The notes under the pieces were generated by a model. It was not told the origin of the DNA. It saw nothing but the letters and a program-made list of their open reading frames with translations, and did no database searches. Of a DNA stretch of 64,000 bases, positions 26,838-35,857 are shown piece by piece. Each line of letters opens with the position of its first letter. The first letter of the stretch is position 1. Origin of the DNA: Cupriavidus malaysiensis. GTDB taxonomy: Bacteria > Pseudomonadota > Gammaproteobacteria > Burkholderiales > Burkholderiaceae. A program made the translations under genes and the position numbers. The DNA is taken from contig NZ_CP017754.1 of the NCBI RefSeq assembly GCF_001854325.1, forward strand, positions 2,418,001-2,482,000, in the 5' to 3' direction.

Positions 26838-26892
26838 GCCCCGCGGACGCCACGACGGCGCCCGCGGGGCGTGGCCCGGTGCCAGGCACCGG
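26838..26892. other. Two GC hairpins between cydB and cydX
   Basis: GCCCCGCGG (26838-26846) pairs with CCGCGGGGC (26862-26870), and CCGGTG (26876-26881) pairs with CACCGG (26887-26892). They sit in the 123-base cydB-cydX gap. They lack T-runs, so they could dampen downstream expression or protect the upstream mRNA rather than terminate fully. Confidence 0.5.
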
Positions 26893-26933
26893 AACCATTG
26901 ACATAGACAAGACGTAGACAAGAGGAAACGACG

Positions 26934-27047
26934 ATGTGGTACTTCAGCTGGGTTCTAGGTGTCGGCTTCGCCGTGCTGCTCCCCGTACTCAATGCCATGT
27001 GGGGTGAAGCCAGCGACGCGCGCACACAGCGCGCCGAAGAGCGGTGA
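26934..27047 (+). CDS. cydX: Cytochrome bd oxidase small subunit CydX
   Basis: A 37-residue peptide that starts MWYFSWVLGVGFAVLLPVL and has one membrane span. The MWYFSW start and the following Glu-containing tail (NAMWGEA) are conserved in CydX/CbdX, which stabilises the heme groups of the oxidase. AGAGGAAACG precedes the ATG. Its stop overlaps the GTG of the next gene. Confidence 0.95.
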   Translation: MWYFSWVLGVGFAVLLPVLNAMWGEASDARTQRAEER

Positions 27048-27334
27048 ACGGCGCCGCCCGCGGCGGGCAGGGCGCCCGGCCGGTGCGGCTGCACCTGGCC
27101 TGCCTGGCCACGGCGCTGCTGCTGATGGTGGGCGGCACGCTCTATCCGCCCGCGCTATCGAACGCGGCCGGCCAGGCCGACCACGGCTTCGCCTCGCTGA
27201 TGTTCTGGGCCATGAGCGCGGGCTTCGTGCGCGGCGTCGGTTTCGTGCCGCGCTTCTGGCCGTGGCGCTGGCTGTTCTCGGGCTGGGCCTGCGCGCTGGC
27301 GCTGGTACTGGCCGTGGCGGCAAGGCTGGCCTGA
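27044..27334 (+). CDS. ybgE: Cyd operon protein YbgE-like
   Basis: A 96-residue integral membrane protein with about three hydrophobic stretches (HLACLATALLLMVGG, ASLMFWAMSAGFVRGVGFVPR, WLFSGWACALALVLAVA). GTG overlaps the stop of cydX. YbgE-family proteins sit at the end of cyd operons and have no firm function. The GFVRGVGFVPR segment is the family marker. Confidence 0.8.
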   Translation: MNGAARGGQGARPVRLHLACLATALLLMVGGTLYPPALSNAAGQADHGFASLMFWAMSAGFVRGVGFVPRFWPWRWLFSGWACALALVLAVAARLA

Positions 27335-27576
27335 GCAGACGCGGTGCGGCGCCTGCCGCGGCGGCGCTCACGCCGACCGCCCGCGGCGCCGGGGAGGGCA
27401 GTCATGGGCTGCCGTCGAAGGCGTCCTGCAGCAAGCGCTCCAGTTCGCGCTCTTCGAGCAATTCGATGGAGAAATGCCCGAAGCGCTCGGGCAGCCAGAG
27501 GATGCGCGGTCGCGCCGGGCGAGCGCAGGTTCCCTCGCGCCGACCGAGGCCGGCATGACGAATGCACCTCGGCGCG
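27335..27576 (-). other. Short stretch with possible gene remnant
   Basis: On the minus strand, 27402-27494 reads LPERFGHFSIELLEERELER and then LLQDAFDGSP before a stop. This is more protein-like than the surrounding noise, but there is no start codon or upstream gene that would express it, because the LysR gene ends at 27577. It may be the tail of a lost gene. I could not assign it. Confidence 0.25.
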
Positions 27577-28503
27577 TCATTCTCCGGTCCACGCCGCCGC
27601 CGGCAGCGCGGGGATCCTGCCGCTGAGCGCATCGCCCAGGTAATCGACGAACGAGGCGATCCGCGCGGAAATCGCCGTGTTGCGGTAGTAGACCGCCTGG
27701 ATCGGCTGCCGCATGTCCAGCGTATGGCGCGCCAGGATCTGCACGAGGCGTCCGGACTCGCGATCCTGCGCGGTCATGAAATCCGACAGGCAGGCGATGC
27801 CTGAGCCCTCCAGCGCGAGCTGCCGGAGCGTCTCTCCGCTCGACGACCAGATGGCCGGGGCGATCCGGTAGGGCTCGCCATCGGGGCCGACCAGCGGCCA
27901 CAGGTTCAGCGACTCCGGCTGGGTGAAGCCCAGCAGCGCATGCTTGCCGAGATCCTCGACCTTGCGCGGCAGCCCGTGCGCGGCGAGGTAGGCAGGGCTG
28001 GCGAGGATGCGCAGCCGGCTCTTGCCGACCAGCCGGCTGTGCAGGGTCGAATCCTTCAGGCGGCCGATCCGGATCGCCACATCGGTGCGCCGTTCGAGCA
28101 GGTCGATGATCCCTTCGTTGCTGTTCAGCTCCAGTTCGACCTGCGGGAAGCGCTCCCGGTAGCCGCGCACGAGCGGCACGATGACGTGCAGCATGAAGGG
28201 CGACGCAGCATCGACCCGCAGGCGCCCCGACGGCTTCTCGCGGCGGGCGAGCATCTGCTCCTCCGCGCTTTCCACCGAATCGATGATCGCCCGCGCACTC
28301 TGCAGGAAGGCCCGTCCTTCCTCGGTCAGCTCGAGCCGGCGCGTGGTCCGGCGCAGCAGCGTGGTCTTCAGCTTTTCCTCCAGCCGCGCGAGCGTGCGGC
28401 TGGTTGCCGACACGGTCAGGTCGAGCTGCTGGGCGGCCGCGGTGATCGAGCCGGTGTCGACCACCGAGGCGAACGCCTGGAGCTCATCGAGCGTGACTTT
28501 CAT
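27577..28503 (-). CDS. LysR-family transcriptional regulator
   Basis: A 308-residue regulator. Helix-turn-helix at about residues 5-60 (AFASVVDTGSITAAAQQLDLTVSATSRTLARLE), and an effector-binding domain of the CrgA/DsdC-like type after residue 90. The start codon is 2 bases from the palindrome TTGATCTGAAATCAA, which it probably binds, so it is likely autoregulated. The divergent genes are a MoaF-like protein and a luciferase-type oxidoreductase. A second, closely similar palindrome precedes dkgB. Confidence 0.93.
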   Translation of the reverse strand: MKVTLDELQAFASVVDTGSITAAAQQLDLTVSATSRTLARLEEKLKTTLLRRTTRRLELTEEGRAFLQSARAIIDSVESAEEQMLARREKPSGRLRVDAASPFMLHVIVPLVRGYRERFPQVELELNSNEGIIDLLERRTDVAIRIGRLKDSTLHSRLVGKSRLRILASPAYLAAHGLPRKVEDLGKHALLGFTQPESLNLWPLVGPDGEPYRIAPAIWSSSGETLRQLALEGSGIACLSDFMTAQDRESGRLVQILARHTLDMRQPIQAVYYRNTAISARIASFVDYLGDALSGRIPALPAAAWTGE

Positions 28504-28505
28504 TA

Positions 28506-28520
28506 TTGATCTGAAATCAA
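28506..28520. promoter_or_regulatory. LysR operator candidate (TTGAT-N5-ATCAA)
   Basis: TTGATCTGAAATCAA is a 5-bp-arm palindrome with a 5-base spacer. It lies just upstream of the LysR ATG and about 180 bases before the MoaF-like gene. A closely similar 15-mer lies upstream of dkgB at 30147. It is a likely regulator binding site but untested. Confidence 0.5.
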
Positions 28521-28593
28521 AATAATTTCGTTTATAGACCGGTTTTTCCGCAAAAGTAAAGTGGGCAAACTGCGCTCCAGCCCAATCGGGCCG

Positions 28594-28656
28594 TCGGTTC
28601 CATCGGTTCCATCGGTTCCATCGGTTCCATCGGTTCCATCGGTTCCATCGGTTCCA
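28594..28656. repeat. Seven tandem copies of a 9-bp unit
   Basis: The unit TCGGTTCCA is repeated seven times without error. It lies between the LysR regulator and the MoaF-like gene. Because the unit is 9 bases, copy-number change would not shift a reading frame but would alter spacing between promoter, operator and gene. It reads as Ser-Val-Pro or Met-Glu-Pro repeats in small unlikely frames. Confidence 0.9.
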
Positions 28657-28696
28657 CCGATCCGGCTCCGCCGATTTCCAGCAGGAGAGCACCCCT

Positions 28697-29020
28697 ATGC
28701 ACGCACCGAACTCTCATCCGCCGTTCGCCGGCAAGTCCTTCGAAGTCCGCTACCCGGGACTCACCGCGATCAACGCGTACGCCGGCGATGGCGTCCACAT
28801 GCGCTACGAAATCACCGAAGGCGCGTTCGCGGGGGCGGCAGGCGAGGTCGCCTACACATGGAAGCATGTCGCCGGGGAGCTCTACGCGATCTCGTGGCAG
28901 GAAGCCGATCGCGCCACGGTGGTCCATCTCGACGACTTCACCGCCGGCATCTCGCGCTCGTTCTTCACCGCCGCGTCGCTCGAGTTCCATCGCCTGGAAG
29001 GCAGCCTGCGGGCGCTTTGA
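28697..29020 (+). CDS. MoaF-related domain protein
   Basis: A 107-residue single-domain protein. The layout, with VRYPGLTAINAYAGDGVHMRY and GAAGEVAYTWKHVAGELYAI, resembles the MoaF/MoaF-related fold, a lipocalin-like beta barrel. Such domains often pair with oxidoreductases. It is followed 4 bases after its stop by a luciferase-type oxidoreductase, so the two are co-transcribed. Function unknown; it may bind a small ligand that its partner oxidises. Confidence 0.7.
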   Translation: MHAPNSHPPFAGKSFEVRYPGLTAINAYAGDGVHMRYEITEGAFAGAAGEVAYTWKHVAGELYAISWQEADRATVVHLDDFTAGISRSFFTAASLEFHRLEGSLRAL

Positions 29021-29024
29021 ACCG

Positions 29025-30002
29025 ATGCCGGCCATGTCCACCCCCCTCGCAACGCTGAGGCGCGGCGGCCTCAGCATCGGCGTCGAGCTGCCGCTCGACA
29101 ACGACTGGTCGCCAGCCGGCGACGCCGAGCGCCAGCGCGACGGACGCCGCCCCGGCGTGCCCGACCTCGAACACCATGCGGTACTCGCGCGGCTCACTGA
29201 CACACTGGGCTTTCGCGCGCTCTGGGTACGCGACGTGCCGGTGTACGACCCTTCGTTCGGCGACGCGGCGCAGGTGTTCGAGACATTTTCCTATCTCGGC
29301 TACCTGGCCGGTGTCACGCGAGACATCCTGCTCGGCACCGCGGCGGTCGTGCTGCCGCTGCGCGAACCGCTGCTGACGCTGAAATCGGCGGCGACCATAC
29401 AGGAGTTGAGCGGCGGCCGCCTGCTGCTTGGCGTCGCCAGCGGCGACCGGCCGGTCGAGTATCCGCTGTTCGGGCGTGACTTCGAGTCGCGCGGGGCGAG
29501 TTTCCGCGAACAGGTGGCGCTGCTGCGCGACGGCGCGCGCGGCCATTTGCCGGCCGGCCTCGACGTGCTCCCGGCCGCGCGCACGCCGACACCGTTGTTC
29601 GTCGCGGGCCTCGCGCAACAGACGCCCGCCTGGATCGGCGCGCACATGGACGGCTGCCTCGCCTATCCGGGCACGCCCGACGATCACGCGCGGCGCGCCG
29701 GCGCGTGGCGCGCGGTCGCTGGCGACAAGCCCTACGTGACCTTCTTTCATCTCGACCTCGCCGCCGATCCGCACGAACCGTTGCAGCGCCACCGCTTCGG
29801 CGCACGCACGGGACGTCACGCGCTGATCGCGGAACTGGCGGCCCTGCGCGCCGCCGGCGTGGCGCACATCGGCCTGCATTTCCGCCGCAACCGACGCCCG
29901 CTCGATGAGACGCTGGCCGAGATCGCCAGTGAAGTCCTTCCGCATTTCCATCGAGGCGAGGCCGCGGCCACGATCGCGCCCGACGCGGAAACCGCCGCGT
30001 GA
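29025..30002 (+). CDS. LLM-class luciferase-type oxidoreductase
   Basis: A 325-residue flavin-dependent enzyme. Markers are GFRALWVRDVPVYDPSFGDAAQ near residue 60 and ATIQELSGGRLLLGVASGDRP. It looks like the BA3436-type group of luciferase-like oxidoreductases. Start ATG at 29025 (or 29034). It overlaps a LysR/TTGAT control region upstream via the MoaF-like gene. Substrate unknown; neighbours point to reactive aldehyde or electrophile handling. Confidence 0.8.
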   Translation: MPAMSTPLATLRRGGLSIGVELPLDNDWSPAGDAERQRDGRRPGVPDLEHHAVLARLTDTLGFRALWVRDVPVYDPSFGDAAQVFETFSYLGYLAGVTRDILLGTAAVVLPLREPLLTLKSAATIQELSGGRLLLGVASGDRPVEYPLFGRDFESRGASFREQVALLRDGARGHLPAGLDVLPAARTPTPLFVAGLAQQTPAWIGAHMDGCLAYPGTPDDHARRAGAWRAVAGDKPYVTFFHLDLAADPHEPLQRHRFGARTGRHALIAELAALRAAGVAHIGLHFRRNRRPLDETLAEIASEVLPHFHRGEAAATIAPDAETAA

Positions 30003-30146
30003 ATCCGACCATCCCGCCGAGGCGGCTCGCCCGCGTCGTGCCTGGGCCTGGCCGTCGCTGCCGGCGCGCCTCCAGATCGCCATGAAGCGCCAGGGACCGG
30101 GGACCACAGCCACGGCGGCAACTGCGCTCGCAGAGTCCGCCAACTC

Positions 30147-30161
30147 TTGATTTCAGTTCAA
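30147..30161. promoter_or_regulatory. Second TTGAT-type operator candidate, before dkgB
   Basis: TTGATTTCAGTTCAA matches the palindrome TTGATCTGAAATCAA next to the LysR ATG in its outer arms. It lies 93 bases before the dkgB start. The 250-base gap around it holds no gene. If the same LysR protein binds both, two adjacent operons form one regulon. Confidence 0.4.
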
Positions 30162-30253
30162 TTGTCATTCGCCATTAGCGACGTTTATCGCAATGGTTCG
30201 GCAGCGCAGAATGCGGCTGTCGAACTTTGCCTCCTCCCTGATCGGAGCACACC

Positions 30254-31060
30254 ATGAACAAGATTCCTCCCTTCGGCCTCGGCACCTTCCGCCTGCAGGG
30301 CCAGGTTGTCATCGACTCGGTCCGCAACGGCCTGGAACTCGGCTACCGCGCGATCGACACCGCGCAGATCTACGGCAACGAAGCCGAAGTGGGCGAAGCG
30401 ATCGCCGCTTCCGGCGTGCGCCGCGAAGACCTTTTCCTGACGACCAAGATCTGGGTCGAAAACTATGCGCCCGACAAGCTCGTGCCGAGCCTGCGGGAGA
30501 GCCTGGCGAAGCTGCGCACTGACCATGTCGACCTGACGCTGATCCACTGGCCGGCACCGGGCAACGGCGTGCCGCTCGACACCTTCATGGGCGCGCTGGC
30601 CGAGGCCAGGGCGCAGGGCCTGACGCGCCGGATCGGCATCTCGAACTTCAACATCGAGCTGGCGCGGCAGGCGATCGCGGCAGTCGGCAGGGACGCCATC
30701 GCGACCAACCAGATCGAGCTGAGCCCCTACCTGCAGAACCGCAAGCTGGTCGGATTCCTGCAAGGCGAGGGCATCCACGTGACTTCCTACATGACGCTCG
30801 CCTACGGCAAGGTGCTCGGCGATCCGGTGATCGGCGCCATCGCGCAGCGGCACCAGGCCACGCCGGCCCAGGTCGTGCTCGCCTGGGCGCTGCGGCTCGG
30901 CTACTCGGTGATCCCGTCGTCCACCCGTCGCGAGCATCTCGCCAGCAACCTGCTCGCGCAGTCGCTGTGCCTGAGCGACGACGACATGGCGCACATCGCC
31001 GCGCTCGAACGCAACGGCCGCGAAGTCGACCCGGACGGCCTGGCGCCGCAATGGGACTGA
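30254..31060 (+). CDS. dkgB: Aldo/keto reductase, 2,5-didehydrogluconate reductase type
   Basis: A 268-residue NADPH-dependent reductase. The AKR tetrad is visible: Asp and Tyr in [18 protein letters not shown], Lys in TTKIWVEN and His in LTLIHWPAP. Similarity to DkgB runs along the full length. DkgB reduces 2,5-diketogluconate and methylglyoxal. It is the first of three oxidoreductase genes (AKR, OYE, AKR). Start has a GGAGCACACC box upstream. Confidence 0.9.
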   Translation: MNKIPPFGLGTFRLQGQVVIDSVRNGLELGYRAIDTAQIYGNEAEVGEAIAASGVRREDLFLTTKIWVENYAPDKLVPSLRESLAKLRTDHVDLTLIHWPAPGNGVPLDTFMGALAEARAQGLTRRIGISNFNIELARQAIAAVGRDAIATNQIELSPYLQNRKLVGFLQGEGIHVTSYMTLAYGKVLGDPVIGAIAQRHQATPAQVVLAWALRLGYSVIPSSTRREHLASNLLAQSLCLSDDDMAHIAALERNGREVDPDGLAPQWD

Positions 31061-31145
31061 CGCCGGCGCGCCCTTATTGCAACCGTACGCAACCGTACTC
31101 AACCGTGCGCGGCCCGCCGGCCGCGCCACCGAAAGGATACCCACC

Positions 31146-32264
31146 ATGATGACCCAGGACCCTCTGTTCGAACCGCTGCGGCTGGGCGCGCTGACGCTGC
31201 CGAACCGCATCGTGATGCCGCCGATGACGCGTTCGCGCGCCAGCCAGCCGGGCGACGTCGCCAATGACCTGATGGCCACCTACTACGCGCAGCGCGCCAG
31301 CGCCGGCCTCATCGTCAGCGAAGGCACTTATATCGCGCCGCTCGGCAAGGGCTACGCCTGGACGCCGGGCATCCATACCGCCGCGCAGGTTGCCGGCTGG
31401 CGCAAGGTGACCGACGCCGTGCACGCTGCCGGCGGCCGCATCTTCGCCCAGCTCTGGCACGTCGGGCGACTGAGCCACACGAGCCTGCTCGACGGCCGCC
31501 AGCCGGTGTCGTCATCGCCGCTCCAGGCGCAGGGCGTGAACGTGTTCATCGCCGGGGAGGACGGCAGCACGCCTGGCTTCGTCCAGGCATCCGCGCCGCG
31601 TGCGCTGAGCATCGAAGAGATCCACGAAACCGTCGACCAGTACCGCACTGCCGCCCGCCACGCGCTCGCGGCCGGCTTCGACGGCGTCGAGCTGCACGGC
31701 GCCAATGGTTACCTCGTCAACCAGTTCATCGACTCGAACGCCAACACGCGCAGCGATGCCTATGGCGGTTCGCTCGACAAGCGCCTGCGCTTCCTGCGCG
31801 AAGTCACGCAGGCGCTGATCGAGGGCACCGGCGATGCCGCGCGCGTCGGCATCCGCCTCGCGCCGTTGACCACGCTGAACGGCTGCGTCGACGATGATCC
31901 CGAGACGACCTACCTCGCCGCCGCCGGACTGCTGGCCGAACTGGGCGTCGGCTACCTCCACATCGCGGAGGCGGACTGGGACGATGCCCCGCTGATGCCG
32001 GTCGGGTTCAAGCAGAAGCTGCGCGCGGCCTACCCCGGCGTGCTGATCTACGCGGGCAAGTACACCGCCGAGCGCGCGCGCGAAGCGATCGCCGCAGGCT
32101 GGGCCGACCTGGTCGCGTTCGGCCGCCCCTTCGTCGCGAACCCTGACCTGCCGGCGCGCCTGCGCACCGGGGCGCCGCTCACGCCGCACGATCGCGGCAC
32201 GCTGTTCGGCGGCGGCGCGCGGGGCCTGACCGACTATCCGGCGCTCGCACAGGCGGCGGCCTGA
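31146..32264 (+). CDS. Old yellow enzyme family alkene reductase
   Basis: A 372-residue FMN enzyme of the NemA/OYE family, which reduces activated alkenes, quinones or nitro groups using NAD(P)H. The substrate-binding His-Asn pair appears in ELHGANGYLVNQF, followed by the FMN-barrel motif SDAYGGSLDKRLRF. AAAGGATACCC precedes the ATG. It is part of the same + strand operon as dkgB and a second aldo/keto reductase. Another OYE, of the His-His kind, lies 2.5 kb away on the other strand. Confidence 0.93.
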   Translation: MMTQDPLFEPLRLGALTLPNRIVMPPMTRSRASQPGDVANDLMATYYAQRASAGLIVSEGTYIAPLGKGYAWTPGIHTAAQVAGWRKVTDAVHAAGGRIFAQLWHVGRLSHTSLLDGRQPVSSSPLQAQGVNVFIAGEDGSTPGFVQASAPRALSIEEIHETVDQYRTAARHALAAGFDGVELHGANGYLVNQFIDSNANTRSDAYGGSLDKRLRFLREVTQALIEGTGDAARVGIRLAPLTTLNGCVDDDPETTYLAAAGLLAELGVGYLHIAEADWDDAPLMPVGFKQKLRAAYPGVLIYAGKYTAERAREAIAAGWADLVAFGRPFVANPDLPARLRTGAPLTPHDRGTLFGGGARGLTDYPALAQAAA

Positions 32265-32346
32265 GCGCTGGGGGGCGACGCGCAATGAAAGCCAGGCGCG
32301 CCAGGCTTCCGTCCGCCGTGACCCATTCTTACCTTCGAGATATCGC

Positions 32347-33351
32347 ATGAGAATCACGCTCCCGTCCCCGCTCGGCTTCGGCACCGCGCCGCTCGGCAAT
32401 ATGTACCGGGACATTCCGCACGAAGAGGCGCTGGCCACGGTCGACACCACGTGGCAAAGCGGCATCCGCTATTTCGACGCCGCACCGCTGTATGGCGCCG
32501 GCCTGGCGGAACTGCGGCTCGGTGAAGCGCTCGCCGGGCGGCCGCGCGATGCCTACTCGCTCGGCACGAAAGTCGGCCGCCTGATCCTCGACGAACAGGA
32601 AGACGCCTCGCAGCGCGACCTCGGCGAGAAAGGGGGCCTGTTCCGTCACGGGCTGCCGAACAAGATCGTCTACGACTACACGGCGGACGGCACCCTGCGC
32701 TCGATCGAGGCGAGCCTGCGGCGGCTGCGCACCGACCGGCTCGACTACGTATGGATCCACGATCCGGCGGTCGACTTCCACGGCGACCGTTGGCGCGAGG
32801 TATTCGACATCGCGATGTCGGGCGCGGCCAAGGCGCTGTCGCGGCTGCGCGAGGAAAAGGTCATCAGGGGCTGGGGGCTGGGCGTGAACCGTATCGAGCC
32901 CTGCGCACTGGCGCTGGAGCGTGCCGACCCCGACGGCTTCCTGCTGGCCGGGCGCTATACGCTGCTCGATCACGCCGGCGCGCTCGCGCGCCTGATGCCG
33001 GCCAGCGCAGCGCGCGGACTCGGCATCGTCGTCGGCGGCCCCTACAACTCCGGCGTGCTGGCCGGCGGCCAGCACTTCGAGTATCAGCCCGCGCCACCGG
33101 AGATGCTCGGACGCGTCGCGCGCGTCCGGCGCATCTGCGACCGCTTCGGCGTGGATGTGAAGGCGGTCGCGCTGCAGTTCCCGCTTGCCCATCCGGCCGT
33201 CGCGGGCGTCATTCCCGGCGCGAGCCGGCCAGGCCGCATCGATGAGAACCTCCGGCTGGCGGCAGCACCGATTCCCGCGGAATTGTGGGAAACGCTCAAG
33301 GCCGAGCGGCTGATCGACGTCAATGCACCCACGCCGGCCGGCAACGCATGA
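32347..33351 (+). CDS. Aldo/keto reductase (D-threo-aldose/pyridoxal dehydrogenase type)
   Basis: A 334-residue AKR. The tetrad is visible in YFDAAPLYGAGLAELRLGEAL, SLGTKVGRL and DYVWIHDPAV. It resembles L-fucose/pyridoxal 4-dehydrogenase-like AKRs. It ends the operon and its stop is 2 bases from the end of the convergent AraC gene. Confidence 0.88.
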   Translation: MRITLPSPLGFGTAPLGNMYRDIPHEEALATVDTTWQSGIRYFDAAPLYGAGLAELRLGEALAGRPRDAYSLGTKVGRLILDEQEDASQRDLGEKGGLFRHGLPNKIVYDYTADGTLRSIEASLRRLRTDRLDYVWIHDPAVDFHGDRWREVFDIAMSGAAKALSRLREEKVIRGWGLGVNRIEPCALALERADPDGFLLAGRYTLLDHAGALARLMPASAARGLGIVVGGPYNSGVLAGGQHFEYQPAPPEMLGRVARVRRICDRFGVDVKAVALQFPLAHPAVAGVIPGASRPGRIDENLRLAAAPIPAELWETLKAERLIDVNAPTPAGNA

Positions 33352-33353
33352 CG

Positions 33354-34454
33354 CTAGGCAAAGCGCTGCCGCCTTGACTCCGGGCGCGGCAGCAACGGGG
33401 CGTACTCGTGCAATTCCCGTGGGGCGATGTCGAAGGCACGCCGAAAGGCGCGGGTAAAGCTCGAGGCGTCCTTGAAGCCCAGTCCCGAGGCGATGTCCTG
33501 GACTTCCAGGTGCGGAAAGCGCACCAGCTCATCGGCCGCCATGCGCAGCCTGCGGTTGCGGATATAGGCCGCCAGGCCACCTTCATGCTCGAACATGCGG
33601 TACACGCTGGCACGTGAGAGCTGCAGCGAGGCCAGCACGCTTTCGGGCGACAGATCCGGATCGTGCAGCCGCGCCTCGACATGCCGCCGTACCTGCCCGT
33701 AGGCCGCGGCGCGCACCGCTGCGCGGGCGCTGCCGGCAAGGCCTGCCTGGTGACTGAAGGCGGCAACGAGCAGCTCCACCGCGGTGACGAAGGCGCGCTG
33801 CGCGTCCGCCTTGCTCAGTCCGGCGATCTGCCGTTTCAGCGCCACCAGATGGTCGATCAGCAGCCGCATCAGGGGAGTGGTGGCGTGAATCCAGCGGCCA
33901 TGCAGGGAAGCGGCGTCCGGGAAGGACTTTTCCACCAGCGCACGCGGCACGAAGAGGAGAAGAATCCGGCCTTGGAAACTCCGGATGGTGCAAGGCTGAT
34001 CCATGTCCAGCGCGAGGATGCTCGGCCCCTGCGCTGGATGCGATGCTTGCGATGCGTGCGCCGCATCAGGGCCCGACCGGCCGCCCAGGAACTGCGCCGG
34101 CGGCCCCTCGAGGAATACGCTGAAGGTGATGTCGCGCACGCTCTCGGTCGACACCCGGCCTAATGAGCGCACGGCCAGGTTCGGTCCGGTGAGGAAGTCG
34201 AAGAGGCTCAGGTCGTCGATGGTATAGCGGGACAGCGACGCCTTGAAAGTATCCTCGGGCCGCTTCGAAGGAGGATGTATGTCATAGACAGGACTCATGC
34301 GCTCCTGCCAGGCCAGGAAACTCCGGCGGGCGTCCCCCTGGACGCTGAAGCTGCTGCGCACGATGCCCGGCGCGAGTGCCGGCGGCTCCGGCGGCTGCGG
34401 CGGCAGCCACAACCGGCTTCGTTCTACTACGTCGTCATGCAGTGCGGCGCCCAT
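33354..34454 (-). CDS. AraC-family regulator (AraC_binding_2 type)
   Basis: A 366-residue protein. The N-terminal half resembles the AraC_binding_2 domain (PVYDIHPPS, TIDDLSLFDFLTGP). The C-terminal half is the HTH18 module (QLSRASVYRMFEHEGG, IASGLGFKDASSFTRAFRRA). Similar regulators control degradation operons. It is convergent with the AKR operon and read away from the second OYE. Its ligand is not predictable from sequence. Confidence 0.9.
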   Translation of the reverse strand: MGAALHDDVVERSRLWLPPQPPEPPALAPGIVRSSFSVQGDARRSFLAWQERMSPVYDIHPPSKRPEDTFKASLSRYTIDDLSLFDFLTGPNLAVRSLGRVSTESVRDITFSVFLEGPPAQFLGGRSGPDAAHASQASHPAQGPSILALDMDQPCTIRSFQGRILLLFVPRALVEKSFPDAASLHGRWIHATTPLMRLLIDHLVALKRQIAGLSKADAQRAFVTAVELLVAAFSHQAGLAGSARAAVRAAAYGQVRRHVEARLHDPDLSPESVLASLQLSRASVYRMFEHEGGLAAYIRNRRLRMAADELVRFPHLEVQDIASGLGFKDASSFTRAFRRAFDIAPRELHEYAPLLPRPESRRQRFA

Positions 34455-34740
34455 GGCTGTGTTCGTCCGGTCTTGACCCGTCCCACGCGGCCGGACCTTG
34501 ACTGTCTATCGACGAGCCGATGTCCCGCATGGAATCCGTTGATGCAGAAGGCGAGCTTACCAGTAGGGGCAGGGCGGCAGTACGCAACGGACGGCCACGA
34601 CTTGCCCGGGGCTCGGCCCGGGGGCTGCCGGCAGTGGGTGCCGGAAATGCCGCAGGCCGCCGCGCGCGGACGCGCCGGCGGCCTCGAGGCAAGCGCCGGC
34701 GGCCCGGCGCGTCCTCCGCTGTCAGGCGAGCATGCCGCTG

Positions 34741-35850
34741 TCAGGCCACCGCCGGGTAGTCGATATAGCCGTGCGCGCCATTCCCGCCATACAGCGAGGC
34801 GTCCTCGAACGGCTTGTTCAGCGGCCTGTTCTCGCGGAAGCGGCGCGGCAGGTCGGGGTTGGTGATCATCTTGCGACCGAACGACACCATGTCGGCGCGG
34901 CCGCTGCGAATGGCTTCCTCGGCCATCTCCTGCGTATAGCCGTTATTCACCATCCACACGCCGCTGTACAGGCGATGCAGCGCCTCGTAGTCGAACGCGA
35001 CGTTGTCGCGCGGGCCGCCGGTGTGGCCTTCGACGACGTGGATATACACGGGATGCAGCGTCTCCAGTTCGCGCACGACGTGCTCGAACAAGGGCTGCGG
35101 GTTGCTCTCCAGCGCGTCGTTGACCGGCGAGACCGGCGCCAGGCGGACGCCGACCCGGTCGGCGCCGATCTCCGCGATCACCGCGGCCATGACCTCCAGC
35201 AGGAAGCGGGCGCGGTTCTCGATGCTGCCGCCATAGGCATCGGTGCGCTTGTTGGTGCCGTCGCGCAGGAAGGCGTCGAGCAGGTAGCCATGCGCGCCGT
35301 GGACTTCGACGCCGTCGAAGCCTGCCCGGACGGCATTGGCCGCGGCCGTGCGGAAGTCATCGACGATGCCTGCGATCTCGGCCGTCTCGAGCGCGCGCGG
35401 CAGCGAGCATTCGACGAAGCCCTGGCCATTGATGAAGGTCTTGGCATTGGCGGCGATGGCCGACGGCGCTACCGGGGACTGGTTGTCCGGCTGGAAGTGC
35501 GTGTGCGACATGCGGCCCGTGTGCCAGATCTGCAGGAAGATCCGGCCGCCCTTCGCGTGCACCGCGTCGGTCACCTTCTTCCAGGCCGCGATCTGTTCCG
35601 GGGTGTAGATGCCCGGCGTATTGGTATAGCCCTGGGCCGTGGTGGAAACCTGGGTGGCTTCCGCGATGATCAGGCCGACGCTGGCACGCTGGCTGTAGTA
35701 CTCGACCACCATGTCGGTCGGCACCAGGTCGTCGTCGGCGCGGCTGCGCGTGAGCGGCGCCATGGCCATGCGGTTGGCGAGCTCGAGCTTGCCCAGCTGG
35801 ATCGGCTGGAACAGGGCATCGGTGAGGAAGGCTTCGGTCTGTGCACCCAT
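34741..35850 (-). CDS. Old yellow enzyme family reductase, NemA-like
   Basis: A 369-residue FMN enzyme. VEVHGAHGYLLDAF shows the His-His pair of NemA/PETN reductases, unlike the His-Asn of the other OYE here. Also seen: RTDAYGGSIENRARF and the start ALFQPIQLGKLELANRMAM. It lies 7 bases downstream of a TetR gene, as in nemRA-like operons, so it is probably induced by electrophiles. Function as a N-ethylmaleimide/quinone reductase is established for the family, not for this protein. Confidence 0.93.
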   Translation of the reverse strand: MGAQTEAFLTDALFQPIQLGKLELANRMAMAPLTRSRADDDLVPTDMVVEYYSQRASVGLIIAEATQVSTTAQGYTNTPGIYTPEQIAAWKKVTDAVHAKGGRIFLQIWHTGRMSHTHFQPDNQSPVAPSAIAANAKTFINGQGFVECSLPRALETAEIAGIVDDFRTAAANAVRAGFDGVEVHGAHGYLLDAFLRDGTNKRTDAYGGSIENRARFLLEVMAAVIAEIGADRVGVRLAPVSPVNDALESNPQPLFEHVVRELETLHPVYIHVVEGHTGGPRDNVAFDYEALHRLYSGVWMVNNGYTQEMAEEAIRSGRADMVSFGRKMITNPDLPRRFRENRPLNKPFEDASLYGGNGAHGYIDYPAVA

Positions 35851-35857
35851 GAGTGGC

